Source: Paenirhizobium daejeonense (lineage in GTDB: Bacteria > Pseudomonadota > Alphaproteobacteria > Rhizobiales > Rhizobiaceae). Taken from it: 64,000 nucleotides of DNA. The stretch spans positions 248,001 to 312,000 of the forward strand of contig NZ_JACLAL010000005.1 of NCBI RefSeq assembly GCF_014280875.1, written 5' to 3'. Position numbers and translations under genes: made by a program. The stretch's first letter is position 1. Each line of letters begins with the position of its first letter. This document shows positions 50,453 to 60,242 of this stretch, in pieces. The notes beneath the pieces were generated by a model. The model was not told where the DNA came from, did not search any database, and saw only the letters and a program-made list of their open reading frames with translations.

Positions 50453-51898
50453 GTGTCCAACGCCTATGACGTCATCATTATCGGCTCCGGCCCCGGCGGT
50501 TACATTGCCGCAATCCGCGCTGCCCAGCTTGGCCTGAAGACTGCCATCGTTGAGCGCGAACATCTGGCCGGCATCTGCTCCAATTGGGGCTGCATTCCCA
50601 CCAAGGCTCTGCTGCGTTCCGCCGAAATCCTGCATTACGCCCAGCATCCTGGTGAATACGGCATCAAGGTCGAAGGCACTGTTACGCCGGACCTGAAGGC
50701 GATCGTCGCCCGTTCGCGCGGGATCGCGCAGCGTATGAACGGCGGTGTCGGCTTCCTGATGAAGAAGAACAAGGTCGATGTCATCTGGGGCGAGGCAAAG
50801 CTCACCAAGCCCGGCGAGATCGTCGTTTCCAAGACCACCAAGGCGATCCAGCAGCCGCAGGCTCCGCTTCCGAAGAATGTGCTGCCGGAAGGCACCTATA
50901 CTGCCAAGCACATTGTCGTCGCCACCGGCGCGCGTCCGCGTGCGCTTCCAGGCATCGAGCCGGATGGCAAGCTGATCTGGACCTATTTCGAAGCGATGAA
51001 GCCCGAGGAAATGCCGAAATCGCTGCTCGTCATGGGCTCCGGCGCCATCGGCATTGAATTCGCCTCCTTCTATCGCACCATGGGTGTCGATGTGACCGTC
51101 GTTGAAGTCATGACCCAGGTCATGCCGGTCGAGGACGCCGAAATTTCCGCGCTGGCAAAGAAGCAGTTCGAAAAGCAGGGCATGAAGATCCTGCTGGAAG
51201 CCAAGGTCGCAAAGGTCGAGAAGGGTGCAAACTCCATCACCGCCCATGTCCAGAAGAAGGACGGATCGGTCGAGAAGATCACTGCCGACCGGATGATTTC
51301 GGCCGTGGGCGTTCAGGCCAACATCGAGAACATCGGCCTTGAGGCGCTCGGCGTGAAGACCGATCGCGGCTTCATCGCCATCGACGGTTACGGCAAGACC
51401 AACGTACCGGGCATCTATGCGATCGGCGACGTCGCAGGTCCGCCGATGCTGGCCCACAAGGCCGAGCACGAAGCCGTCATCTGCATCGAGAAGCTGGCAG
51501 GCCTTCCGAACGTGCATCCGATGGACAAGGCCAAGATTCCCGGCTGCACCTATTGCCACCCGCAGGTCGCTTCTGTCGGCCTGACCGAAGCCAAGGCCAA
51601 GGAGCAGGGCCGCGACATCCGCGTCGGCCGCTTCCCCTTCGTCGCCAACGGCAAGGCGATTGCGCTCGGCGAAGATCAGGGTCTGGTCAAGACCATCTTC
51701 GACAAGAAGACCGGAGAGCTTCTCGGAGCCCACATGGTGGGTGCGGAAGTGACCGAACTCATCCAGGGTTTCGTGGTGGCGATGAACCTCGAAACCACCG
51801 AGGAAGAACTGATGCACACCATCTTCCCGCATCCGACCATTTCGGAAACGCTGAAGGAAAGCGTGCTGGACGCTTACGGTCGCGCGCTCAACGCCTGA
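50453..51898 (+). CDS. lpd: dihydrolipoamide dehydrogenase (E3)
   Basis: The flavoprotein that reoxidises lipoamide in the PDH complex. The 481-residue protein has the FAD-binding GSGPGGYIAAIRAAQ, the redox pair in GICSNWGCIPTK, the NAD site GSGAIGIEFASF and the terminal His-Glu pair in FPHPTISETL. The spacer between the redox cysteines is SNWG rather than the usual LNVG. The GTG at 50453 is preceded by AAGGGAGATGAA. The operon context suggests the PDH-specific E3; rhizobia have more than one Lpd. Confidence 0.95.
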   Translation: MSNAYDVIIIGSGPGGYIAAIRAAQLGLKTAIVEREHLAGICSNWGCIPTKALLRSAEILHYAQHPGEYGIKVEGTVTPDLKAIVARSRGIAQRMNGGVGFLMKKNKVDVIWGEAKLTKPGEIVVSKTTKAIQQPQAPLPKNVLPEGTYTAKHIVVATGARPRALPGIEPDGKLIWTYFEAMKPEEMPKSLLVMGSGAIGIEFASFYRTMGVDVTVVEVMTQVMPVEDAEISALAKKQFEKQGMKILLEAKVAKVEKGANSITAHVQKKDGSVEKITADRMISAVGVQANIENIGLEALGVKTDRGFIAIDGYGKTNVPGIYAIGDVAGPPMLAHKAEHEAVICIEKLAGLPNVHPMDKAKIPGCTYCHPQVASVGLTEAKAKEQGRDIRVGRFPFVANGKAIALGEDQGLVKTIFDKKTGELLGAHMVGAEVTELIQGFVVAMNLETTEEELMHTIFPHPTISETLKESVLDAYGRALNA

Positions 51899-51963
51899 GC
51901 CTGTTGTGATGATCGATGCCGCGGCCTATATAGACCGCGGATGTCCCACGGAAGGATGTAGCA

Positions 51964-52218
51964 ATGGCAGGCTTTGAAATCGGCTGGTTCCTGATGTTGA
52001 TCGTCGGCGGTCTCGCCGGCTGGCTGGCAGGCAAGCTTGTGGATGTGCGTTTCGGTGTGCTGATGAACATCATCATCGGCATCGTCGGTGCGGTCATTGC
52101 TTCGGCGGTTTTCCGGCGCTTCGGCATCTTCGTGGAAGGCGACTGGCTCGGTTATCTGATCACCAGCTTTGTCGGCGCCTGCATATTGCTCTTCGTCGTC
52201 AAGCTGGTGCGACGCTAA
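51964..52218 (+). CDS. GlsB/YeaQ/YmgE-family membrane protein
   Basis: An 84-residue protein with three hydrophobic segments (about 7-27, 33-48 and 60-80), rich in Gly (IVGGLAGWLAGK and IIIGIVGAVIAS), typical of the transglycosylase-associated/GlsB stress proteins. Function unclear. AAGGATG lies upstream of the ATG. A hairpin CCGCGG/CCGCGG (51919-51940) lies between lpd and this gene. The lipA gene follows 41 bp downstream. Confidence 0.85.
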   Translation: MAGFEIGWFLMLIVGGLAGWLAGKLVDVRFGVLMNIIIGIVGAVIASAVFRRFGIFVEGDWLGYLITSFVGACILLFVVKLVRR

Positions 52219-52259
52219 ACTCATTCGCTGCAATGGCTGCGGCAAAGGAAGGCTGAACC

Positions 52260-53243
52260 ATGGTCACCATCCTCGACAGGACAAATCTCGAGGAAAAGCG
52301 CGTCCGTCACCCGGAGAAGGCTCATCGCCCGGATACCGAGGTGTTGCGCAAGCCGGAATGGATCCGCGTGAAGGCTCCGACCTCCAAGGGCTATGCGGAG
52401 ACGCGCGATCTCGTGCGCTCGCACAAGCTGGTGACCGTCTGCGAGGAAGCCGGCTGCCCGAACATCGGCGAGTGCTGGGACAAGAAGCACGCCACCTTCA
52501 TGATCATGGGCGAGATCTGTACGCGCGCCTGTGCCTTCTGCAACGTCGCGACCGGCAAGCCGAACGCGCTCGATCTCGACGAGCCGGAAAACGTCGCCAA
52601 GGCCGTGAAGCAGATGGGCCTGTCCCATGTGGTCATCACTTCCGTCGACCGTGACGATCTGGAGGATGGCGGCGCAGAGCATTTCGAGAAGGTAATCTGG
52701 GCGATCCGTGCGGCTTCTCCCCAGACGACCATCGAGATCCTGACGCCGGACTTCCTGAAGAAGCCGGGCGCTCTGGAGCGTGTCGTTGCCGCAAAGCCAG
52801 ACGTCTTCAACCACAACATGGAAACCGTTCCGGGCAATTATCTGACCGTTCGTCCGGGCGCTCGCTACTTCCACTCCGTCCGCCTTTTGCAGCGCGTGAA
52901 GGAACTGGATCCGACCATGTTTACCAAGTCCGGCATCATGGTCGGTCTCGGCGAAGAACGGAATGAAGTCCTTCAGCTGATGGACGATCTCAGGACCGCT
53001 GATGTCGACTTCCTGACCATCGGCCAGTACCTGCAACCGACCCGCAAGCATCATCAGGTGATGAGTTTCGTTACTCCGGACGAGTTCAAGTCCTATGAGA
53101 CCGTCGCCTATGCCAAGGGCTTCCTTATGGTCTCTTCGAGCCCGCTCACGCGTTCATCCCACCATGCCGGTGATGACTTCGCACGGCTGAAGGCCAATCG
53201 CGAGAAGATGCTGGCAGAAGAGGCAGTTCGCGCCGGCGCTTAA
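52260..53243 (+). CDS. lipA: lipoyl synthase
   Basis: A radical SAM enzyme inserting two sulfurs into octanoyl chains to make lipoate for PDH, OGDH and GcvH. The auxiliary cluster cysteines are in [12 protein letters not shown], and the radical SAM cluster in CTRACAFC. The 327-residue length is standard. The C-terminal RSSHHA...Y-type serine ligand SSHHAGDD is present. It follows the pdh operon, supplying the cofactor for the two lipoyl domains encoded upstream. Confidence 0.97.
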   Translation: MVTILDRTNLEEKRVRHPEKAHRPDTEVLRKPEWIRVKAPTSKGYAETRDLVRSHKLVTVCEEAGCPNIGECWDKKHATFMIMGEICTRACAFCNVATGKPNALDLDEPENVAKAVKQMGLSHVVITSVDRDDLEDGGAEHFEKVIWAIRAASPQTTIEILTPDFLKKPGALERVVAAKPDVFNHNMETVPGNYLTVRPGARYFHSVRLLQRVKELDPTMFTKSGIMVGLGEERNEVLQLMDDLRTADVDFLTIGQYLQPTRKHHQVMSFVTPDEFKSYETVAYAKGFLMVSSSPLTRSSHHAGDDFARLKANREKMLAEEAVRAGA

Positions 53244-53317
53244 GGCCAATACAAGATCTGTGTTATGCACGGGCGTTCCGCATGTCGGAGCGCCCGTCTT
53301 GCTTCGGAGCTTCGCCC

Positions 53318-53899
53318 ATGCCTGTCCGTTATATCGATGTGGAAACAGCGGCGCGGTTGTTGCCGGGATGTAGGCGTTTGCTGGTGCTCGGTTGTTCCGG
53401 TAGCGGCAAGAGCACCTTGTCCCGCAAGCTCGGGGAGTTACTGGATCTGCCGCACATTTCCATGGATCGCGAGGTGTTCTGGTTGCCCGGCTGGCAGCAG
53501 CGACCGCGCGAAGAAGCGGTAAAGCGTATCGTCGAAATCGCGGCGACGTCGCGCTGGATCATGGACGGAACCAGCCCGGGCACACTGCCCATCAGGCTAC
53601 CGCGAGCGGATATTGTCATCTGGATGCGGCCGCCGCGTCTGGTGTCGCTTTATGGCGTCTTGTCACGCGGTATCCGTTACCGCGGACGCAGTCGACCGGA
53701 AATGGCAGACGGTTGCCCCGAGAGGGTGACGCTGGAGTTCCTGCGCTATGTCTGGAATTTCGAGCGCCATTCCGCGCCTCAGGTCGATGCGCAACTCGCG
53801 GCCTTTTCCGGTGAGGTGTCCGTTCTGACGTTGAGATCGCACGCTGCTTCTGAACGGTTGCTTGTCAGTATGGGAGAGCGGGCTTTCGTTTCTGGCTGA
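53318..53899 (+). CDS. P-loop nucleotide kinase-like ATPase (FlaR/adenylate-kinase-like)
   Basis: A 193-residue protein with a Walker A VLGCSGSGKSTLS (about residues 26-38) and a following HISMDREVFW motif, typical of the 'DNA topology modulation protein FlaR' group of P-loop kinases. WIMDGTSPGTLPIRL and IVIWMRPPR match later family motifs. Substrate and function unknown. The ATG at 53318 has GGAG upstream; an earlier ATG at 53282 is possible. It follows lipA by 75 bp and may be cotranscribed. Confidence 0.78.
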   Translation: MPVRYIDVETAARLLPGCRRLLVLGCSGSGKSTLSRKLGELLDLPHISMDREVFWLPGWQQRPREEAVKRIVEIAATSRWIMDGTSPGTLPIRLPRADIVIWMRPPRLVSLYGVLSRGIRYRGRSRPEMADGCPERVTLEFLRYVWNFERHSAPQVDAQLAAFSGEVSVLTLRSHAASERLLVSMGERAFVSG

Positions 53900-54109
53900 A
53901 CAGGTCGCGAGCAAATAGGTTGATGCTACGAGTATCATCTGGCGCAGGCGGCTTGGCGCGTCGCACCGTCGTGCATCTCTCGGCCGCTAATTATAAAACG
54001 GGCGGGAAGCCTGTATATTGGGCTGTGTAGGAATTTGTGCCGGCTCTTCACAATGCCGCAGGCCGGCAAACGGCTTGTCTCTTGTTTGCCAATTGCATAT
54101 TTGAGGAGC

Positions 54110-54559
54110 ATGCCAGAATTTGAGACCAGACGCACGGTTCGTCACTCCGCAACCCAGATGTTCAACCTCGTAGCCGATGTCGAACGCTACCCGGAATTCT
54201 TGCCTCTTTGCGAGGCTTTGACGATCCGTTCGCGCCGCGAACGCGACGGCAAGGAACTGCTGATCGCGGACATGACCGTGGGTTACAAGGCAATCCGCGA
54301 AACCTTCACCACGCAGGTGCTTCTGGTGCCAGGCGAACAGGTGATCGACGTGAAGTATATTGAAGGTCCGTTCCGCTATCTCGACAATCGTTGGCGTTTC
54401 GAGGGGCGGGCCGACGGCGGCTGCGACGTGAACTTCTTCATCAGCTACGAGTTCAAGAACCGTATCCTCGGCGCGGTCATGGGCTCGATGTTCGATCGTG
54501 CCTTTCGAATGTTCACGGAGGCTTTCGAGGCGCGAGCAGACAAGATCTACACGGCCTGA
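54110..54559 (+). CDS. Coq10/RatA-like START-domain protein
   Basis: A 149-residue polyketide-cyclase/START-type protein. The pattern MFNLVADVERYPEFLPLCE and later FRYLDNRWRFEG, YEFKNRILGAVMGSMFDRAF fits the Coq10/RatA family. In alphaproteobacteria it is mostly seen as a ubiquinone-binding protein, and the RatA toxin label is by homology to E. coli. The ATG at 54110 has GAGGAG 4 bases upstream. It ends 8 bp from the convergent cinA gene. Confidence 0.87.
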   Translation: MPEFETRRTVRHSATQMFNLVADVERYPEFLPLCEALTIRSRRERDGKELLIADMTVGYKAIRETFTTQVLLVPGEQVIDVKYIEGPFRYLDNRWRFEGRADGGCDVNFFISYEFKNRILGAVMGSMFDRAFRMFTEAFEARADKIYTA

Positions 54560-54567
54560 CGTCAACG

Positions 54568-55065
54568 TCAGCCGGCAACTGCTGCCAGCAGTTCGAAAGC
54601 GGTTCGCACTGTAGATAGTCTTATTTCCGTGCGGCTCATGGCCCCATAGCGCATTTCGCGATGGATCAGCAATCCGCTCTGGCTCTTGGCCGCCAGATGC
54701 ACGAGGCCGACTGGTTTTTCGGCTGTCCCGCCGGTTGGACCTGCGACGCCGGTAACCGCAACGGCGACGTTGGCGCCCGAGCGTCGCAGCGCGCCATCGA
54801 CCATCTGCAGGGCAGTCTCGCGGGATACCGCACCGAAGCGCGTCAGAACTTCGGTGGAGACGCCGAGCATGTCAGCCTTCGCCTGGTTGGAATAGGTGAC
54901 GAAACCACGGTCTACCACAGCCGAGGAGCCGGAAACCTCTGTAAGTGCACCGGCAATCAGGCCGCCTGTGCAGGATTCTGCCGTCGCGATCGTCAGGCCA
55001 CGGGCCGAAAAGTCGGCAATGATGCGGGCGGCGGAAGCTTCGATATCATCTGGAAAGATCGTCAT
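54568..55065 (-). CDS. CinA-type nicotinamide-nucleotide amidohydrolase (stand-alone C-terminal domain)
   Basis: A 165-residue amidase acting on nicotinamide mononucleotide, in NAD salvage. The catalytic Ser is in [11 protein letters not shown] and a downstream [11 protein letters not shown] matches the family. The N-terminal CinA competence domain is not present; the single-domain PncC form is common. The ATG at 55065 overlaps the ispDF stop (ATGA), showing coupling. A frame extending upstream to 55347 runs inside ispDF and was rejected. Confidence 0.9.
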   Translation of the reverse strand: MTIFPDDIEASAARIIADFSARGLTIATAESCTGGLIAGALTEVSGSSAVVDRGFVTYSNQAKADMLGVSTEVLTRFGAVSRETALQMVDGALRRSGANVAVAVTGVAGPTGGTAEKPVGLVHLAAKSQSGLLIHREMRYGAMSRTEIRLSTVRTAFELLAAVAG

Positions 55066-56276
55066 TTTGCCTGCACTCCATAGACCACCGTTGCGGTGGC
55101 GATGGCGGCGATGCCTTCGCGCCGGCCGATGAAGCCGATCTTCTCGTTTGTGGTTGCCTTGACCGAGCAGCGGTCGAGCGTGATTTCGAGAATCTCGGAG
55201 AGCCTCTCCCGCATTTCCAGCCTGTGCGGACCGACTTTCGGGGCCTCCGCGATTAGGGATACATCCGCATTCATGATCGTTCCTCCGTTCTCGCGAACGA
55301 TACGGGCCGCATGCTCCAGAAAGATTCGAGAGGGGGCGCCTTTCCATTGCGGATCCGAAGGCGGGAAGTGGTCGCCAATATCGCCGGCACCGCAGGTGGC
55401 AAGCAGCGCGTCAGTCAGCGCATGTAGCGCGACGTCGGCATCGGAATGGCCCCTGAGTTTTTGGTCGTGGGGAATGAAGATCCCGCAAAGGGTAACGCCA
55501 TCGCCAGGCTCCAACTGATGCACGTCGTAGCCGTTGCCGGTGCGGACGTCGGGCAGGGCGGTGGGGCTGGAAAGTTTGGCATCGGCCATGGCGATATCTC
55601 TTTTCACGGTCAGTTTCACGTTGTCGGGTGACCCCTCTACCAGCTGCACCGGGATGCCGGCCCATTCCGCAATCGAGGCGTCGTCGGTGAAGTCGCTGCG
55701 GCCGTCCGCCGCTGCCCTTTCATGGGCATGGAGAATCACCGGCAGCGCAAAAGCTTGCGGAGTCTGGGCCGCGAAAAGGCCCGCGCGGTCTACTGTTTCG
55801 GCGACGTGTCCGTCCGCGCTCGATCGCTTCAACGTGTCGGTAACCGGCATCGCTGGCAGAACACCGGCATTCCCCTGTTCAAGACAAGTCGCCACACGGT
55901 TGAGAAGTTCTTCGTCGAAAAATGGGCGGACCGCATCATGGATCATCACGTGACTTGCACCGTGCTGCGAAAGAGCGCGAAGACCTGCCAGAACGGACTG
56001 CTGGCGGGTTGCTCCCCCGTTCACAGTAATGACTCTGTTCCCTTCTCTCAGGCAAAGTCGCATATTTTCAAAGAGTTCATGGTCATCCTGATGGATAACC
56101 GCGATGATCGGTCCCGACCTCTTCCAGGCGAGAAACTTCTCCAGAGTATGTGCGATCACCGGATGTCCGCCGATTCGGCGATACTGTTTCGGTCCCTCGT
56201 CGGAGGCTCCGGCGCGTTCTCCGCGTCCCGCTGCTACGACAATGATACCGATGGTGGCAACTTCGCGTTGTTGCAT
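55062..56276 (-). CDS. ispDF: bifunctional MEP cytidylyltransferase / MECDP synthase
   Basis: A 404-residue fusion of two enzymes of the methylerythritol phosphate (isoprenoid) pathway. The IspD part (about 1-225) has AAGRGERAG at its start and IHDAVRPF. The IspF part (about 245-404) starts with [10 protein letters not shown] and contains [17 protein letters not shown], the zinc-binding region. Fusion is typical of alphaproteobacteria. The ATG at 56276 is within a longer frame; the earlier residues have no family match. It is in one transcript with the CinA-type gene, and divergent from dusB. Confidence 0.96.
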   Translation of the reverse strand: MQQREVATIGIIVVAAGRGERAGASDEGPKQYRRIGGHPVIAHTLEKFLAWKRSGPIIAVIHQDDHELFENMRLCLREGNRVITVNGGATRQQSVLAGLRALSQHGASHVMIHDAVRPFFDEELLNRVATCLEQGNAGVLPAMPVTDTLKRSSADGHVAETVDRAGLFAAQTPQAFALPVILHAHERAAADGRSDFTDDASIAEWAGIPVQLVEGSPDNVKLTVKRDIAMADAKLSSPTALPDVRTGNGYDVHQLEPGDGVTLCGIFIPHDQKLRGHSDADVALHALTDALLATCGAGDIGDHFPPSDPQWKGAPSRIFLEHAARIVRENGGTIMNADVSLIAEAPKVGPHRLEMRERLSEILEITLDRCSVKATTNEKIGFIGRREGIAAIATATVVYGVQAK

Positions 56277-56463
56277 TGCAGCGTTCGACCTGTGTAAAAG
56301 ACATAAGGACACAAAAAATTCGCAAGCGTGGTCTACCGGCTGAACTTCAGTTTTTCCAGCATTTGCCCGAATTTTTATCGCGGCCCCTCGAATTTCACTT
56401 GGCAAGCGCACAATCTCTGTCTAAAAATAGTGCAAATTTGAAGCGTGCCCGAAAGATAATCAT

Positions 56464-57468
56464 TTGAGTTCTGTTGCGCTGAATACGCCATTCGAGATCG
56501 GGTCGGTCGCGATACGCAATCGCGTGATTCTGGCTCCGATGTCGGGTGTCAGCGATTTGCCGTTTCGCAGGCTGGCCTGGCGTTTCGGGGCTGGTCTCGT
56601 GGTGACCGAGATGGTCGCAAGCCGCGAACTTGCTCACAATGCTGCGGAATCCTGGTCCCGTCTGCAGGGCGCAGATATCAATCCGCACATGGTCCAGCTT
56701 GCCGGACGCGAAGCCTACTGGATGGGCGAGGCGGCCCGCATTGCCGAAGCCAACGGCGCCGATATTGTCGACATCAACATGGGGTGTCCGGCCAAGAAGG
56801 TGACGGGTGGTTATTCCGGCTCGGCCCTGATGCGCGATCCCGATCATGCCCTGACGCTGGTCGAGGCGACGGTCAATGCCGTGAAGGTACCGGTGACGCT
56901 GAAAATGCGGCTAGGCTGGGACGATAACTCCCTGAATGCGCCGGAAATCGCGCGCCGGGCGGAAGCCGCGGGCGTTAAGATGATCATCGTGCATGGCCGT
57001 ACGCGCATGCAGTTCTATGAAGGCAGGGCCGATTGGGATGCCATTGCGCGGGTGCGAGACGTCGTGTCCGTCCCGCTGGTTGCCAATGGCGACGTGGAGA
57101 CCCGCGAAGATGCCGTTGAGATCCTGCGTCGCTCCGGTGCCGATGCGGTTATGGCGGGCAGGGCCTGTCAGGGGCGTCCGTGGCATGTCGGCTGGCTCGC
57201 CGGTGGCGCGGGTCCCGATGCCTCCGAGATCCCCGCACTTGTCAGCGAACATTATGAGGCAATGCTCGGCCATTACGGGCGCGATGTCGGTATAAGGCAT
57301 GCTCGCAAGCATCTCGGCTGGTATCTCGACCGCTTTGCACCGGGGGCATCTGCTGCCGCCAAGGGAGAAATAATGACGTCGAAGGACGCCGATTTCGTTT
57401 CGAAATCGCTTTTCAGCGTGCTGTCTGAGGCGCTTTCCTCCGCAGACAGCCGACAGGAGGCTGCATGA
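56464..57468 (+). CDS. dusB: tRNA-dihydrouridine synthase DusB (NifR3)
   Basis: It reduces uridines in tRNA D-loops, using FMN. The 334-residue protein has [12 protein letters not shown] (catalytic Cys), the start [14 protein letters not shown] and [10 protein letters not shown]. The TTG at 56464 is the best start in frame, although the ribosome site is weak. The known 'nifR3' link to ntrB and ntrC is conserved: its last four bases overlap ntrB. Confidence 0.95.
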   Translation: MSSVALNTPFEIGSVAIRNRVILAPMSGVSDLPFRRLAWRFGAGLVVTEMVASRELAHNAAESWSRLQGADINPHMVQLAGREAYWMGEAARIAEANGADIVDINMGCPAKKVTGGYSGSALMRDPDHALTLVEATVNAVKVPVTLKMRLGWDDNSLNAPEIARRAEAAGVKMIIVHGRTRMQFYEGRADWDAIARVRDVVSVPLVANGDVETREDAVEILRRSGADAVMAGRACQGRPWHVGWLAGGAGPDASEIPALVSEHYEAMLGHYGRDVGIRHARKHLGWYLDRFAPGASAAAKGEIMTSKDADFVSKSLFSVLSEALSSADSRQEAA

Positions 57469-58598
57469 ACGCGAATAATGGCGGCAACGGGCTTGCCATG
57501 GCAGTGCTCAACTCGGTCCAGAATCCCGTAGTGATGGTCGATACCAACGGCCATATCGCTTTTGCGAACTGGGAAGCCGAAGCGTTCTTCGGTGCGAGTG
57601 CTGCGCATCTGTCCCGCTACAAACTGTCCACCTTCATTCCCTTTGGCAGTCCGCTGCTTTCGCTGATCGACCAGGTCCGCGAGCGTCGTGCTCCGGTGAA
57701 CGAATATCGCGTCGACCTCAGTTCGCCCCGCCTCGGGCAGGACAAGCTGGTGGACCTCTATGTCGCTCCGGTGGTCAACCAGCCGGGCGACGTGGTCATC
57801 GTCTTTCAGGAACGGTCCATGGCCGACAAGATCGACCGGCAATTGACGCACCGCGCAGCAGCCCGTTCGGTAACCGGCCTCGCATCGATGCTGGCCCACG
57901 AGATCAAGAACCCGCTCTCCGGCATTCGTGGTGCTGCACAATTGCTCGAGACATCGGTCACAGACGAAGATCGCGCCTTGACGCGGTTGATCTGCGATGA
58001 GACGGACCGTATCGTTTCGCTGGTCGACCGCATGGAGGTCTTCTCCGACGAACGGCCGGTAGACCGGATTTCGCTGAACATTCACTCCGTGCTCGATCAT
58101 GTGAAGGCCATTGCCAAGGCCGGTTTTGCCCGCAACATTCGCATCACCGAGAACTACGACCCATCGCTGCCGCCGGTTTACGCCAATCGCGACCAGCTCG
58201 TGCAGGTATTCCTGAACCTCATCAAGAATGCCGCCGAGGCGATCGGCGACCGACCGGATGGCGAGATACAGCTGACGACGGCCTATCGTCCGGGCATCCG
58301 GCTTTCGGTTGCGGGTTCGCGGGAAAAGATTTCTCTACCGCTGGAATTCTGCGTGCACGATAACGGCCCAGGCGTGCCAGCCGATCTGCTGCCGCATCTT
58401 TTCGATCCCTTTATTACGACCAAAACAAATGGTTCCGGCCTAGGGCTTGCGCTGGTCGCCAAGATCATTGGCGGTCATGGCGGCATCGTCGAATGCGATA
58501 GCCAGGCGAACCGTACGACTTTCCGCGTGTTGATGCCCGTCTCCAAGGACATCCCGCTTGATGAAGAACCCCCGGCGAAATCCACAGGAAGCTTCTGA
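57465..58598 (+). CDS. ntrB: nitrogen regulation sensor kinase NtrB
   Basis: It phosphorylates NtrC under nitrogen limitation and is controlled by PII. The 377-residue cytoplasmic protein has a PAS domain (about 15-110), an H box [13 protein letters not shown] (phospho-His), an N box [11 protein letters not shown], and G boxes DNGPGVP and GSGLGLAL. It overlaps dusB by 4 bp and shares one base with ntrC. The whole dusB-ntrB-ntrC set is one operon. Confidence 0.97.
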   Translation: MNANNGGNGLAMAVLNSVQNPVVMVDTNGHIAFANWEAEAFFGASAAHLSRYKLSTFIPFGSPLLSLIDQVRERRAPVNEYRVDLSSPRLGQDKLVDLYVAPVVNQPGDVVIVFQERSMADKIDRQLTHRAAARSVTGLASMLAHEIKNPLSGIRGAAQLLETSVTDEDRALTRLICDETDRIVSLVDRMEVFSDERPVDRISLNIHSVLDHVKAIAKAGFARNIRITENYDPSLPPVYANRDQLVQVFLNLIKNAAEAIGDRPDGEIQLTTAYRPGIRLSVAGSREKISLPLEFCVHDNGPGVPADLLPHLFDPFITTKTNGSGLGLALVAKIIGGHGGIVECDSQANRTTFRVLMPVSKDIPLDEEPPAKSTGSF

Positions 58599-60049
58599 TG
58601 ACTGCAACGATCCTTGTCGCTGATGACGACGCAGCCATTCGCACAGTATTGAACCAGGCTTTGACCCGCGCCGGCTATGAAGTGCGGATCACCTCTAATG
58701 CCGCCACTTTGTGGCGCTGGGTCTCTGCCGGCGAGGGCGACCTCGTTGTTACCGACGTCGTCATGCCGGACGAGAACGCCTTCGATCTACTGCCGCGTAT
58801 CAAGAAGGCCCGGCCTGATCTGCCGGTGCTGGTTATGAGTGCGCAGAACACGTTCATGACCGCGATCAAGGCATCGGAGAAGGGGGCTTACGACTATCTG
58901 CCTAAGCCCTTCGACCTTACGGAACTGATTGCCATCATCGGTCGTGCGTTGGCCGAGCCGAAGAAGAAGCCGGCCCGTCTCGATGATGACATGCAGGATG
59001 GCATGCCGCTTGTTGGCCGTTCGGCCGCCATGCAGGAAATCTACCGAGTTCTCGCGCGCCTGATGCAGACCGACCTGACGCTGATGATCACCGGCGAATC
59101 GGGCACCGGCAAGGAACTCGTTGCCCGTGCGCTGCACGATTACGGAAAACGCCGCAACGGTCCCTTCGTCGCCATCAACATGGCCGCGATCCCGCGCGAT
59201 CTGATCGAATCGGAACTCTTCGGTCACGAGAAGGGAGCTTTCACCGGCGCCCAGACCCGCTCGACCGGCCGGTTCGAACAGGCCGAAGGCGGCACGCTCT
59301 TCCTCGATGAAATCGGCGACATGCCGATGGATGCGCAGACTCGTCTGCTGCGCGTGCTGCAGCAGGGCGAATATACGACCGTGGGGGGGCGCACGCCGAT
59401 CCGTACCGACGTCCGGATCGTTGCCGCCACCAACAAGGACCTGAAGCATTCGATCAACCAGGGCCTCTTTCGCGAAGACCTCTATTACCGACTGAACGTC
59501 GTGCCGCTGCGCCTGCCGCCGCTGCGCGACCGCGCGGAAGATATTCCGGATCTGGTCCGCCATTTCATCCAGCAGGGTGAAAAGGAGGGCCTGGATCCGA
59601 AGCGATTCGAGAACGAGGCGCTGGAGGTGATGAAGGCGTATGCCTGGCCGGGCAATGTGCGCGAGTTGGAAAACGTCGTCCGCCGCCTGATGGCGCTCTA
59701 TCCGCAGGATGTGATTTCCCGCGAGATTGTTGAACAGGAACTGCGCTCCGACATTGCTGACAGCCCGATCGCCAAGGTGGGCGTACCGGCTGGCTCCATG
59801 ACGATTTCGCAGGCCGTCGAGGAAAACATGCGAACCTATTTCGCGAGCTTCGGTGATGCCCTGCCGCCTTCGGGCCTTTATGACCGGGTGCTCACCGAAA
59901 TGGAATATCCGCTGATTCTCGCCGCGCTCACCGCGACGCGCGGTAATCAGATCAAGGCCGCCGATCTCCTCGGGCTCAACCGGAATACGTTGCGCAAAAA
60001 GATCCGTGAGCTGGGGGTCTCAGTCTATCGTAGTTCCCGCTCGGCTTGA
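58598..60049 (+). CDS. ntrC: nitrogen regulation response regulator NtrC
   Basis: A sigma-54 activator for nitrogen-scavenging genes. The 483-residue protein has the receiver domain with the phospho-Asp in [11 protein letters not shown] (about residue 54), an AAA+ domain with Walker A GESGTGKE and the sigma-54-contact loop GAFTGA, Walker B FLDEIGD and a C-terminal Fis-type HTH near [20 protein letters not shown]. All key motifs are intact. Start overlaps the ntrB stop as TGATG. Confidence 0.98.
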   Translation: MTATILVADDDAAIRTVLNQALTRAGYEVRITSNAATLWRWVSAGEGDLVVTDVVMPDENAFDLLPRIKKARPDLPVLVMSAQNTFMTAIKASEKGAYDYLPKPFDLTELIAIIGRALAEPKKKPARLDDDMQDGMPLVGRSAAMQEIYRVLARLMQTDLTLMITGESGTGKELVARALHDYGKRRNGPFVAINMAAIPRDLIESELFGHEKGAFTGAQTRSTGRFEQAEGGTLFLDEIGDMPMDAQTRLLRVLQQGEYTTVGGRTPIRTDVRIVAATNKDLKHSINQGLFREDLYYRLNVVPLRLPPLRDRAEDIPDLVRHFIQQGEKEGLDPKRFENEALEVMKAYAWPGNVRELENVVRRLMALYPQDVISREIVEQELRSDIADSPIAKVGVPAGSMTISQAVEENMRTYFASFGDALPPSGLYDRVLTEMEYPLILAALTATRGNQIKAADLLGLNRNTLRKKIRELGVSVYRSSRSA

Positions 60050-60242
60050 CAAAGCTGCAAGGCCCGTTGCAATTTCGCCACATTGCGTTGCTCAAAAGTC
60101 ACGAAACCTCGGAGTACTCCTATCCTGTCGGTTTAATGGGATAGGGACGGAGTGTGACGCGAGGAAGGTGATCAGCCCGTTTCGGGTCTGATCCGAGGTG
60201 AAGCATCGAATTGGGCTCTGCAGGCAGGGCGCGGGAGTTTTC

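Noticed and set aside
60119..60145. CCTATCC/GGATAGG stem between ntrC and ntrY as a terminator
   Set aside because: No T-run follows and the loop is long. It could be an operator, but evidence is too thin.
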